DNA of 64,000 nt, taken from contig NZ_JAMJWD020000006.1 in the NCBI RefSeq assembly GCF_023554255.2, forward strand, positions 248,001-312,000, given 5' to 3'. The notes beneath the pieces are model-generated. The model worked only from the letters and a program-made list of their open reading frames with translations, was not told where the DNA came from and ran no database searches. The stretch comes from Phyllobacterium sp. 21LDTY02-6 (GTDB taxonomy: Bacteria; Pseudomonadota; Alphaproteobacteria; Rhizobiales; Rhizobiaceae). Shown here in pieces: positions 52,886-60,819 of this stretch. Position numbers and translations under genes: made by a program. Within the stretch, counting starts at the first letter, position 1. Each line of letters opens with the position of its first letter.

Positions 52886-53473
52886 ATGCAGCGACCGCTC
52901 TCGATCATGGTGTTTGATGAAAACCGCATTCGCGCCTCCATTATCGAGGAAGGCTTGCGCGAAGCGGGTCACGACCATGTCTCTCTCATTCACGAGATCG
53001 ACGGTCTTGCGCGCCAGATCGAACGCATACAGCCCGATGTGATCGTCATCGATATCGAAACGCCCAACCGGGACATGCTGGAGCACCTGTTCCAGCTGAC
53101 CCGTATCGTCCGCAAGCCCATCGCAATGTTCGTGGACCGCTCGGATAGTTCCTCCATCGAAGCTGCGGTGGAGGCCGGTGTATCGGCCTATGTGGTGGAT
53201 GGCTTGAGAAAAGAACGGGTCAAGCCGATCCTCGACATGGCGGTCAGCCGCTTTCGCGCCTTCAGCCGCCTGCAGCAGGAGCTTGCCGACGCGAAAACGG
53301 CCCTTCAGGAGCGCAAGGTGGTCGAGCGTGCAAAAGGCATATTGATGAAATCGCGGCAACTGACCGAGGAGGAGGCCTATGTACTTCTTCGGCAATCCGC
53401 CATGAACGAGAAGAAGAAGTTGTCGGATATCGCGCAAAGCGTGGTCCTCGCGGCGAATCTTCTTGGAGGCTGA
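52886..53473 (+). CDS. nasT: ANTAR-domain antiterminator NasT
   Basis: A 195-residue response-regulator-like RNA-binding protein. The receiver-like domain covers residues 1-120 (IMVFDENRIRASII, with an aspartate in VIVIDIETP). A coiled coil follows, and the ANTAR domain is at about 130-193 (VVERAKGILMKSRQLTEEEAYVLLRQSAM). NasT proteins bind a two-hairpin RNA in the leader of nitrate assimilation operons and prevent termination when nitrate releases them from NasS. It is followed by nasS after six bases, and the expected RNA target lies at 54876-54986. Confidence 0.92.
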   Translation: MQRPLSIMVFDENRIRASIIEEGLREAGHDHVSLIHEIDGLARQIERIQPDVIVIDIETPNRDMLEHLFQLTRIVRKPIAMFVDRSDSSSIEAAVEAGVSAYVVDGLRKERVKPILDMAVSRFRAFSRLQQELADAKTALQERKVVERAKGILMKSRQLTEEEAYVLLRQSAMNEKKKLSDIAQSVVLAANLLGG

Positions 53474-53479
53474 ACTGGC

Positions 53480-54718
53480 ATGAGCTTCATTCACAAGAGC
53501 ATCGGTGAGGGCGGGGACAACGCAGGGGTAAAGGCTCATGGGGCGGGCACCCGTCTTGTCCGCGCCGGATTCATCCCGCTCCTCGATTCCGCGGTGCTGA
53601 TTGCCGCTGCCGAGCTTGGACTGGCCGAGAGGGAAGGGATCCAGCTCGACCTGATCCGCGACGTCTCATGGGCCAATATCCGCGACAGGCTGGCGTTTCG
53701 GCAATTCGACGTGGCGCATATGCTTGCACCCATGCCCGTTGCATCGATGTTGTCCATCGGCACCAATCCATCACCGGTATTGGCGCCGTTCTCGCTCGGG
53801 CGCGGCGGCAATGCCATCACTCTGTCGGTAAAGCTCTATCGGCAGATGCAGGCTGCCGCCAACCTTGCTGGCACTGAAGATGCGTTGACCAATGCCGTGG
53901 CGCTGCGAGGCGTCATCGATGCCGGGCGCAGCCGCAACGAGCCGCCGCTGGTTCTCGGCATGACCTACCCCTATTCGTCGCATAATTACGAGCTGCGCTA
54001 CTGGCTGGCGGCCGGGGGTATCGATCCGGATCGTGATGTGAAGCTCGTCGTCGTACCACCGCCGATGACGTCCGATGCGCTCGCAGCTGGAGAAATAGAC
54101 GGTTTCTGCGTCGGCGCACCGTGGAATATGATCGCCGTCGAACGCGGCGTCGGGCGTATCGTTGCCGTCAAGGGCGATATCTGGCCGTCCAGCCCGGAAA
54201 AGATCATTGGTGTCCGGCCGGAATGGGCATCGGCCAATACCGACACGCTGAGCCGGCTCGTCGTGGTGCTCGACCGCGCCGCGGAATGGTGCCATTTGCA
54301 GTCCAATCGACGGGAACTGGCGAAGATGCTTTCCGTCCCGCGCTATGTCGACACGCCAGCCGATCTGCTGCACCGCGTTCTGCTCGGGCAGTTCACCATC
54401 GACCCCATCGGCACCGAACGCATGGTGCCGGAATATTTCTCTTTCCATGGCGGCGATGCCAATTGCCCGAGGACCGAGCTCGCACAATGGATCTACAGCC
54501 AGATGGTGCGCTGGGGCCAGGTCGCGCATTCGCCGGAAAATCTTGAACGCGCTGCCGCGGCGTTCCGACCTGACATCTACCGGACTGCGCTCGGCTTGCC
54601 AGCCAATGCAGGCCCGGCCGCAGCGCAGGTAGCGGACCGCTTCATCGATGGGGTAACTTTCGACCCGAGCGATATACCGGCCTATCTGCGCAGCTTTTCC
54701 CTTCCCATCAACAAGTGA
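53480..54718 (+). CDS. nasS: Nitrate sensor NasS (NrtA-like, no signal peptide)
   Basis: A 412-residue protein of the NrtA/CmpA periplasmic-binding family. It lacks a signal peptide, so it is cytoplasmic. Family blocks are LVRAGFIPLLDSAVLIAAAELGL, LRYWLAAGGIDPDRDVKLVV and GFCVGAPWNM, which match NrtA at the nitrate pocket. NasS binds nitrate and sequesters NasT in its absence. The gene pairs with nasT and is followed by the sigma-54 promoter of the nrt operon. Confidence 0.92.
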   Translation: MSFIHKSIGEGGDNAGVKAHGAGTRLVRAGFIPLLDSAVLIAAAELGLAEREGIQLDLIRDVSWANIRDRLAFRQFDVAHMLAPMPVASMLSIGTNPSPVLAPFSLGRGGNAITLSVKLYRQMQAAANLAGTEDALTNAVALRGVIDAGRSRNEPPLVLGMTYPYSSHNYELRYWLAAGGIDPDRDVKLVVVPPPMTSDALAAGEIDGFCVGAPWNMIAVERGVGRIVAVKGDIWPSSPEKIIGVRPEWASANTDTLSRLVVVLDRAAEWCHLQSNRRELAKMLSVPRYVDTPADLLHRVLLGQFTIDPIGTERMVPEYFSFHGGDANCPRTELAQWIYSQMVRWGQVAHSPENLERAAAAFRPDIYRTALGLPANAGPAAAQVADRFIDGVTFDPSDIPAYLRSFSLPINK

Positions 54719-54743
54719 CCTCCCGCCCAAAACTGTATATTTT

Positions 54744-54758
54744 TTGTGCAATGCACAA
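54744..54758. promoter_or_regulatory. Palindrome upstream of the nrt promoter
   Basis: TTGTGCAATGCACAA is a 15-base palindrome about 90 bases upstream of the sigma-54 promoter. Position fits an enhancer-binding activator site. The arms are in the reverse order of the canonical NtrC site, so the protein is not assigned. Confidence 0.35.
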
Positions 54759-54845
54759 GCCGTAGGCATGCCGCGCCGGGCGTGCCAAAACACAGGCGCC
54801 AATATTATCCGTTCGATTCCAATCGCTTAACGGTTTTTACCGAGT

Positions 54846-54861
54846 TGGCACGGACCTTGCA
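54846..54861 (+). promoter_or_regulatory. Sigma-54 promoter of the nitrate assimilation operon
   Basis: TGGCACGGACCTTGCA fits the -24/-12 consensus TGGCACG-N4-TTGCW exactly, with the required 10 bases between GG and GC. Transcription would start near 54872, just before the leader hairpins. Nitrogen-limited activation by NtrC is the usual mode for such promoters. Confidence 0.85.
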
Positions 54862-54875
54862 TAGCTAATTGCGGA

Positions 54876-54914
54876 TCGTCAACGGAGACGAGCCGAGCGC
54901 ATCCAGAGATGCGC
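54876..54914 (+). promoter_or_regulatory. ANTAR (NasT) target hairpins in the nrt leader RNA
   Basis: Hairpin 1 (54876-54891) has the stem TCGTC/GACGA and the hexaloop AACGGA, with A at loop position 1 and G at 4 as required for ANTAR recognition. Hairpin 2 (54897-54914) pairs GCGCATC with GATGCGC; its loop does not show the same pattern clearly. The pair lies between the promoter and a terminator. Confidence 0.6.
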
Positions 54915-54960
54915 AATGAGACACAGACGTCGCTAAATCGAGCGTGGCCGGATCAACCGG

Positions 54961-54986
54961 CGATGCTCTGTTCAGCGGCGTTTTTT
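54961..54986 (+). terminator. Leader terminator of the nrt operon
   Basis: CGATGCT pairs with AGCGGCG (one A-G mismatch and one G-U) around a 6-base loop, followed directly by TTTTTT and then CGTTTTT. It sits 30 bases before nrtA. It is probably the attenuator that NasT overcomes in the presence of nitrate. Confidence 0.65.
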
Positions 54987-55015
54987 CGTTTTTGATCCGG
55001 TTGAAGGGGAACCCG

Positions 55016-56308
55016 ATGAATGGAATGCCGAATATAGGGCGACGGAAATTGCTGAAGGCCGGTGGTGCCATGGCTCTGCTGGCGGCGGCGCGGGCAGCCA
55101 TGCCGGCAGGCGCCTATGCGGCCGGGGCCGGCCCCGAGACCACGAAGGCGGTTCTGGGCTTCATCGCCTTGACCGATGCGTCGCCGCTGATCGTGGCCAA
55201 GGAAAAGGGCCTGTTCGCCAAGCATGGCATGCCGGATGTCGAAGTCGTCAAGCAGGCGTCATGGGGCACGACGCGAGACAATCTGGTGCTCGGTTCCGAG
55301 GGTAATGGCATTGACGGCGCACATATATTGACGCCGATGCCTTACCTCATCAGCGCCGGCAAGGTCACCCAGAACAACCAGCCGCTGCCCGTGGTCATCC
55401 TGGCGCGGCTCAATCTGGACGCCCAGGGCATCTCCGTCGGCTCGGCCTATAAGGAGCTGGCCGCGGGCACCGATGCGGGCGTTCTCAAGGAGGCCTTCGC
55501 TCAGAAGAAAGCAGCCGGCAATCCGGCAAAGGTTGCCATGACCTTCCCCGGCGGCACCCATGATCTCTGGTTGCGTTACTGGCTGGCAGCTGGAGGCATC
55601 GATCCGAACAAGGATGTCGAGACGATCGTCGTACCGCCGCCGCAGATGGTGGCCAACATGAAGGTCGGCACGATGGACTGCTTCTGCGTTGGCGAACCGT
55701 GGAATGCTCAACTGGTCAATCAGGGCATTGGCTATACCGCGGTCAATACCGGCGAATTATGGGGCAAGCATCCGGAGAAATCGCTCGGCATGCGTGCCGA
55801 TTGGGTCGAAAAGCACCCGAATGCCGCCAAGGCGCTGCTCATGGCGGTCATGGAGGCGCAGCAATGGGCCGACGCACCGGCCAACAAGGACGAACTCGCC
55901 GCAATCGTCGGCAAGCGCGCCTGGTTCAATGTTCCACCCAAGGACATCGCCGGGCGGCTCAAGGGCGAATACGACTACGGCTCCGGCAGGGTGGAAGACT
56001 CCAGTCCGCATCTCATGAAGTTCTGGCGCGATCACGCCTCCTATCCGTTCCAGAGCCACGACAAATGGTTCCTTACCGAGAACATCCGCTGGGGCAAGTT
56101 CGCACCGGATACCGACATCGACGCCCTGGTCGCCCAGGTGAACCGCGAAGACCTCTGGCGGGCGGCAGCGAAGGACCTCGGCGTGGCCGCGGCCGACATT
56201 CCGTCCGGCACGTCGCGCGGCGTGGAAACCTTCTTCGACGGCAAGACCTTCGATCCCGGCGATCCGCAGGCCTATCTCGACAGCCTGGCCATAAAGCATC
56301 TCGCATAA
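55016..56308 (+). CDS. nrtA: Nitrate ABC transporter substrate-binding protein
   Basis: A 430-residue periplasmic nitrate-binding protein. The N-terminus has a Tat-type signal (IGRRKLLKAGGAMALLAAARA) cleaved near residue 44. Nitrate-pocket blocks correspond to those of NasS (LRYWLAAGGIDPNKDVETIV, DCFCVGEPWN). Start ATG 55016 is preceded by GAAGGGG; a longer frame from 54944 would run through the terminator. It is the first gene of nrtABC-nirBD-nasA. Confidence 0.94.
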   Translation: MNGMPNIGRRKLLKAGGAMALLAAARAAMPAGAYAAGAGPETTKAVLGFIALTDASPLIVAKEKGLFAKHGMPDVEVVKQASWGTTRDNLVLGSEGNGIDGAHILTPMPYLISAGKVTQNNQPLPVVILARLNLDAQGISVGSAYKELAAGTDAGVLKEAFAQKKAAGNPAKVAMTFPGGTHDLWLRYWLAAGGIDPNKDVETIVVPPPQMVANMKVGTMDCFCVGEPWNAQLVNQGIGYTAVNTGELWGKHPEKSLGMRADWVEKHPNAAKALLMAVMEAQQWADAPANKDELAAIVGKRAWFNVPPKDIAGRLKGEYDYGSGRVEDSSPHLMKFWRDHASYPFQSHDKWFLTENIRWGKFAPDTDIDALVAQVNREDLWRAAAKDLGVAAADIPSGTSRGVETFFDGKTFDPGDPQAYLDSLAIKHLA

Positions 56309-56317
56309 GGATAGATC

Positions 56318-57208
56318 ATGTCAGCAAGCGAAGCCCCCATCGTCAAGGAAACCAAGCCCATGGCCAAGGTCGTGCCGCTCGCCATTGCGCCGCGCTCGGC
56401 CAGGGACACCAACCCCTTCCTCAAATGGATCGCCAATCTCGGCTCGCATATCCTGCCGCCGGTGATAACGCTCCTGTTTCTCCTGGTCCTTTGGGAGATC
56501 ATCTGCTCTTCGCCGGATGCCAGCGTGCCGCCGCCGTCGCGGGTGGTCGCAGAGACCTGGGAGCTGATCGTCGATCCGTTCTATGTCGGCCAGGGCGTCG
56601 ATCAGGGCTTGTTCTGGCACGTCCTCGCCAGCCTCAAGCGCGTCGCGCTCGGCTACAGCCTGGCCGCGGCAGCGGGGATCGCGCTTGGCGCACTGGTCGG
56701 CCGCAGCGAATGGGCCATGCGCGGGCTCGACCCGATCTTCCAGGTGCTGCGCACCGTGCCACCGCTCGCATGGCTGCCGCTGTCGCTCGCCGCGTTCAAG
56801 GATGGCAATCCGTCGGCCATCTTCGTGATCTTCATCACGGCGATCTGGCCGATCATCATCAATACCGCCGTCGGCATACGCAATATTCCGCAGGACTATC
56901 AGAATGTGGCGCGCGTGCTGCGGCTTAATCAGTTCGAATATTTCACCCGGATCATGCTGCCCGCCGCCGCGCCCTATATTTTCACCGGCCTGCGGATCGG
57001 CATCGGGCTGTCGTGGCTCGCCATCGTGGCTGCAGAAATGCTGATCGGTGGTGTCGGGATCGGCTTCTTCATCTGGGATGCCTGGAACTCCTCGCGCATG
57101 AGCGACATCATCCTGGCCCTCGTTTATGTGGGCGTCGTCGGCTTCCTGCTCGACCGCGCCATCGCCGCCATCGCCAGAATAGTCACCCGCAATACGGCAA
57201 GCAACTGA
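56318..57208 (+). CDS. nrtB: Nitrate ABC transporter permease
   Basis: A 296-residue permease with six membrane segments. The first is at about 48-68 (LPPVITLLFLLVLWEIICSS), and the conserved loop IRNIPQDYQNVARVLRLNQFEYFTRIMLP is near residue 190. It matches NrtB/SsuC family length. It starts 10 bases after nrtA. Confidence 0.94.
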   Translation: MSASEAPIVKETKPMAKVVPLAIAPRSARDTNPFLKWIANLGSHILPPVITLLFLLVLWEIICSSPDASVPPPSRVVAETWELIVDPFYVGQGVDQGLFWHVLASLKRVALGYSLAAAAGIALGALVGRSEWAMRGLDPIFQVLRTVPPLAWLPLSLAAFKDGNPSAIFVIFITAIWPIIINTAVGIRNIPQDYQNVARVLRLNQFEYFTRIMLPAAAPYIFTGLRIGIGLSWLAIVAAEMLIGGVGIGFFIWDAWNSSRMSDIILALVYVGVVGFLLDRAIAAIARIVTRNTASN

Positions 57209-57217
57209 GGGATCGCC

Positions 57218-58015
57218 ATGTCAAAATCATATCTCGCACTCGAACAGATCGACATGGTGTTCAGCAGGGACGGCACGAGCACGCAGGTGCTGAAGCAGGT
57301 ATCGCTGAACATCGACAAGGGCGAGTTCATCTCCATCATCGGCCATTCCGGCTGTGGGAAATCGACCCTGCTGAACATTGTTGCCGGCCTGACCCAGGCG
57401 ACGCGCGGCGTCGTGTTCCTTGAGGGCTCGGTCGTCGACCTGCCGGGGCCGGATCGGGCTGTCGTCTTCCAGAATCATTCGCTGCTGCCATGGCTGACAG
57501 TCTACGAGAATGTGAAACTCGCCGTCGACAAGGTGTTCGGGCGCACCAAATCGCGCCAGGAACGCCATGACTGGACCATCCGCAACCTTGAACTCGTGCA
57601 GATGGTCCATGCACGCGACAAGCGCCCATCGGAAATATCCGGAGGGATGAAGCAGCGCGTCGGCATTGCCCGGGCGCTGGCGATGGAACCCAAGGTGCTG
57701 CTGCTCGACGAACCCTTTGGCGCACTGGACGCCCTGACCCGCGCGCATCTCCAGGACCAGGTGATGCAGATTCATGCGGAACTCGCCAATACGGTGATCA
57801 TGATCACCCATGATGTCGACGAGGCCGTCCTGCTCTCCGACCGCATTGTCATGATGACCAACGGCCCCGCAGCCAGGATAGGCGAAGTTCTCGACGTTCC
57901 GCTGGAGCGGCCGCGCCGGCGGGTCGAGTTGGTCTCGGATCCGACCTATCTCCGCTGCCGGTCGGGCGTGCTGAAATTCCTCTATGAACGCCACCGCCTG
58001 ATGGAGGCTGCTTGA
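57218..58015 (+). CDS. nrtC: Nitrate ABC transporter ATP-binding protein
   Basis: A 265-residue ATPase. Walker A GHSGCGKST is near residue 43, signature ISGGMKQR, Walker B VLLLDEPFGALDALTR and the switch histidine in MITHDVDEA. Only one ATPase gene is present, without the C-terminal binding domain of cyanobacterial NrtC, so it corresponds functionally to NrtD (NasD type). The last residues (FLYERHRLMEAA) are typical. nirB starts one base after its stop. Confidence 0.9.
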   Translation: MSKSYLALEQIDMVFSRDGTSTQVLKQVSLNIDKGEFISIIGHSGCGKSTLLNIVAGLTQATRGVVFLEGSVVDLPGPDRAVVFQNHSLLPWLTVYENVKLAVDKVFGRTKSRQERHDWTIRNLELVQMVHARDKRPSEISGGMKQRVGIARALAMEPKVLLLDEPFGALDALTRAHLQDQVMQIHAELANTVIMITHDVDEAVLLSDRIVMMTNGPAARIGEVLDVPLERPRRRVELVSDPTYLRCRSGVLKFLYERHRLMEAA

Positions 58016-58016
58016 T

Positions 58017-60479
58017 ATGTCCAATAGCAAGAAACAGAAACTGGTGGTCATCGGCAATGGCATGGCGCCCGGCCGTGCGCTCGAGCATCTGCTGGAACAG
58101 GCGCCCGACGCCTATGAGATCACCATCTTCAACGCCGAACCGCGGGTCAATTACGATCGCATCATGCTGTCGCCGGTGCTTTCCGGCGAGAAGGAATTCG
58201 AGGAGATCGTCATTCACGGCGATGGCTGGTACATCAAGCACGGCATAATGCTGTACAAGGGCCACAAGGTGGTCCAGATCGATCGCGCCGCCAAGACTGT
58301 CACGTCCGATGCCGGCACGACGGAATCCTATGACAAGCTGCTGATCGCCACCGGCTCGGTTCCCTTCATTCTGCCTGTTCCCGGCAACAATCTTCCCGGC
58401 GTGCTCACCTACCGTGACCTCGACGACGTCAACGCGATGCTTCTGGCGGCGCAATCGCGCAATCGCGCAATCGTCATCGGCGGTGGGTTGCTCGGGCTGG
58501 AAGCCGCCGCCGGCCTCAAGTCGCGCGGCATGGACGTCACCGTCCTGCACATCATGCCGTCACTGATGGAGCGGCAGCTGGACCCCGCCGCCGGATACCT
58601 GCTCGAACAGGCGGTGGAGCAGCGCGGCATCAAGGTCCGCACCAAGGCCAGTACCAAGGAGATCGTCGGCGCCGGCAAGGTGGAAGGCGTTCTTCTGGCC
58701 GATGGCACGCTATTGCCTGCCGACCTCGTGGTTATGGCAGCGGGCATCCGTCCCAATGCCTCATTGGCCAAGGAGGCGGGGCTCGACGTCAATCGCGGTA
58801 TCCTGACGGATACGGGCATGCGCACGTCCGATCCCGACATCTTCTCTGTCGGCGAGTGCGCGGAAGTCGGCGGACAATGCTACGGCCTGGTCGCGCCGCT
58901 CTACGAGATGGCCCGCGTGGCCGCGGCGCAATTGTCCGGCGACGCGAGCGCCGCCTTCGTCCACAGCGAAACACCGACAAAGCTCAAGGTCACGGGTATC
59001 AACCTCTTCTCCGTCGGCGATCTGGCGGAGGGGGAGGACCGCCAGGAAATCGTGCTGAGGGATGCTTCCGCCGGCGTCTACAAGCGCCTTGTATTGAAGG
59101 AAAACCGCATCATCGGCACCGTTCTTTATGGCGAGACGTCGGACGGAGCATGGTTCCACGACCTGACCAAGAAGAAGACGGATATTTCGGAGATGCGCGA
59201 AACGCTCATCTTCGGGCAATCCTACCAGGGAGGATCGCCGCTGGACCCTATGGCGGCCGTTGCAGCATTACCAGATGACGCGGAGATCTGCGGTTGCAAC
59301 GGCGTCTGCAAGAGCAGGATTACCGATGCGATCACAGGCAAGGCCCTGACCTCGCTGGACGATGTGCGCGCCCATACCAAGGCGTCCGCCTCATGCGGCA
59401 GTTGCACCGGCCTGGTCGAACAACTTCTGGCACTGACGCTTGGCGATAGCTACAATCCTGCTGCGGTCACGCCGATGTGCAGTTGCACCGATCTCGGCCA
59501 TGATGATGTCCGCCGCCTGATCAAGGCCAAGAAGCTCAAGACCATTCCAGCCGTCATGCAGGAACTGGAGTGGAAGACCTCATGCGGCTGCGCCAAGTGC
59601 CGGCCCGCGCTCAACTACTATCTGGTGGCCGATTGGCCGGATGAATATGCGGACGACTACCAGTCGCGTTTCATCAATGAACGTGTCCACGCCAATATCC
59701 AGAAGGACGGGACCTATTCCGTCGTACCGAGAATGTGGGGCGGCATGACCAGTTCCAAAGAATTGCGCGCGATCGCCGACGTGGTTGACAAGTTCGAGAT
59801 TCCGGCCGTGAAGGTGACGGGCGGCCAGCGTATCGACATGCTTGGCATCAAGAAGGAGGACCTGCCGGCCGTCTGGGCGGATCTCGGCAAGGCGGGGTTC
59901 GTCTCGGGGCAGGCCTATGCCAAGGGCCTCCGCACCGTCAAGACCTGTGTCGGCACCGATTGGTGCCGGTTCGGCACGCAGGATTCCACCGGCCTCGGCA
60001 TAAGGATCGAGAAGTTCATGTGGGGGTCGTGGACGCCGGCCAAGGTGAAGATGGCGGTCTCCGGCTGCCCGCGCAACTGCGCCGAGGCGACGTGCAAGGA
60101 TGTCGGCATCGTCTGCGTCGATTCCGGCTACGAGATTCATTTCGCCGGTGCCGCCGGGCTCGACATCAAGGGCACGGAAGTGCTCGGCCTCGTCAAGACC
60201 GAGGACGAAGCCCTCGAACATGTCGTGGCGTTGACGCAGATGTACCGCGAGCAGGCGCGCTACCTCGAACGCATCTACAAATGGGCGAAACGGGTCGGCA
60301 TCGAGGAAATCCGCCGGCAGATCATGAACGATGCGGACAAGCGCAAGGCCTTCTTCGAGCGCTTCGTCTTCAGCCAGAAATTCGCGCAGGTCGATCCCTG
60401 GTCCGAGCGGGTTTCGGGCGTCGACAAGCACGAATTCCAGCCCATGGCGACAGTCGGCTACCAGCATGCAGCGGAGTGA
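58017..60479 (+). CDS. nirB: Assimilatory NAD(P)H nitrite reductase large subunit
   Basis: An 820-residue enzyme that reduces nitrite to ammonium. The pyridine-nucleotide oxidoreductase part covers about 1-410 (VVIGNGMAPGRALEHLL, FAD loop GGGLLGLEAAAGL). One or two BFD-type [2Fe-2S] modules follow at 420-545 (CGCNGVCKS, ASCGSCTG, then CSCTDLGHDD, SCGCAKCRPAL). The siroheme/[4Fe-4S] domain is at about 550-790, with ligands in TCVGTDWCRFG near 642 and SGCPRNCAEATCKD near 685. Length and order are standard. It needs siroheme, whose synthesis gene is not in the window. Confidence 0.96.
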   Translation: MSNSKKQKLVVIGNGMAPGRALEHLLEQAPDAYEITIFNAEPRVNYDRIMLSPVLSGEKEFEEIVIHGDGWYIKHGIMLYKGHKVVQIDRAAKTVTSDAGTTESYDKLLIATGSVPFILPVPGNNLPGVLTYRDLDDVNAMLLAAQSRNRAIVIGGGLLGLEAAAGLKSRGMDVTVLHIMPSLMERQLDPAAGYLLEQAVEQRGIKVRTKASTKEIVGAGKVEGVLLADGTLLPADLVVMAAGIRPNASLAKEAGLDVNRGILTDTGMRTSDPDIFSVGECAEVGGQCYGLVAPLYEMARVAAAQLSGDASAAFVHSETPTKLKVTGINLFSVGDLAEGEDRQEIVLRDASAGVYKRLVLKENRIIGTVLYGETSDGAWFHDLTKKKTDISEMRETLIFGQSYQGGSPLDPMAAVAALPDDAEICGCNGVCKSRITDAITGKALTSLDDVRAHTKASASCGSCTGLVEQLLALTLGDSYNPAAVTPMCSCTDLGHDDVRRLIKAKKLKTIPAVMQELEWKTSCGCAKCRPALNYYLVADWPDEYADDYQSRFINERVHANIQKDGTYSVVPRMWGGMTSSKELRAIADVVDKFEIPAVKVTGGQRIDMLGIKKEDLPAVWADLGKAGFVSGQAYAKGLRTVKTCVGTDWCRFGTQDSTGLGIRIEKFMWGSWTPAKVKMAVSGCPRNCAEATCKDVGIVCVDSGYEIHFAGAAGLDIKGTEVLGLVKTEDEALEHVVALTQMYREQARYLERIYKWAKRVGIEEIRRQIMNDADKRKAFFERFVFSQKFAQVDPWSERVSGVDKHEFQPMATVGYQHAAE

Positions 60480-60483
60480 CATT

Positions 60484-60816
60484 ATGACGAACTGGACTCC
60501 CATCGGCTCGATCAACGACATTCCCCGCCGCGGCGCGCGCTGTGTCATGACCCCGCAAGGAAAGATCGCCGTCTTCCGGACGATGGAAGATCGCGTCTTC
60601 GCCATCGACGATCATTGCCCGCACAAGGGCGGACCGCTCAGCCAGGGCATAGTGCATGGCGCGGCGGTCACGTGCCCGCTGCACAATTGGGTGATCTCGC
60701 TCGAAACCGGCAAGGCACTCGGCGCCGACGAGGGCAGCGTCAGGACGATCGATATCAAGCTTGAAGGAGATCGCATCCTGGCGCGGCTGGAACCGCTGGC
60801 CGTGGCGGCAGAATAG
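60484..60816 (+). CDS. nirD: Nitrite reductase small subunit (Rieske-type)
   Basis: A 110-residue Rieske-like protein. It contains FAIDDHCPHKGGPLSQGIVHG and VTCPLHNWVISLETG, i.e. the Cys-x-His...Cys-x2-His cluster motif (a Rieske arrangement, so it can hold a [2Fe-2S] centre). It starts at 60484, four bases after nirB, and partners NirB. Confidence 0.94.
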   Translation: MTNWTPIGSINDIPRRGARCVMTPQGKIAVFRTMEDRVFAIDDHCPHKGGPLSQGIVHGAAVTCPLHNWVISLETGKALGADEGSVRTIDIKLEGDRILARLEPLAVAAE

Positions 60817-60819
60817 CCG

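Noticed and set aside
54744-54758. Palindrome TTGTGCAATGCACAA as an NtrC site
   Set aside because: NtrC sites have TGCAC on the left and GTGCA on the right with a spacer. Here the arms are in the reverse order. It is kept only as an unassigned palindrome.
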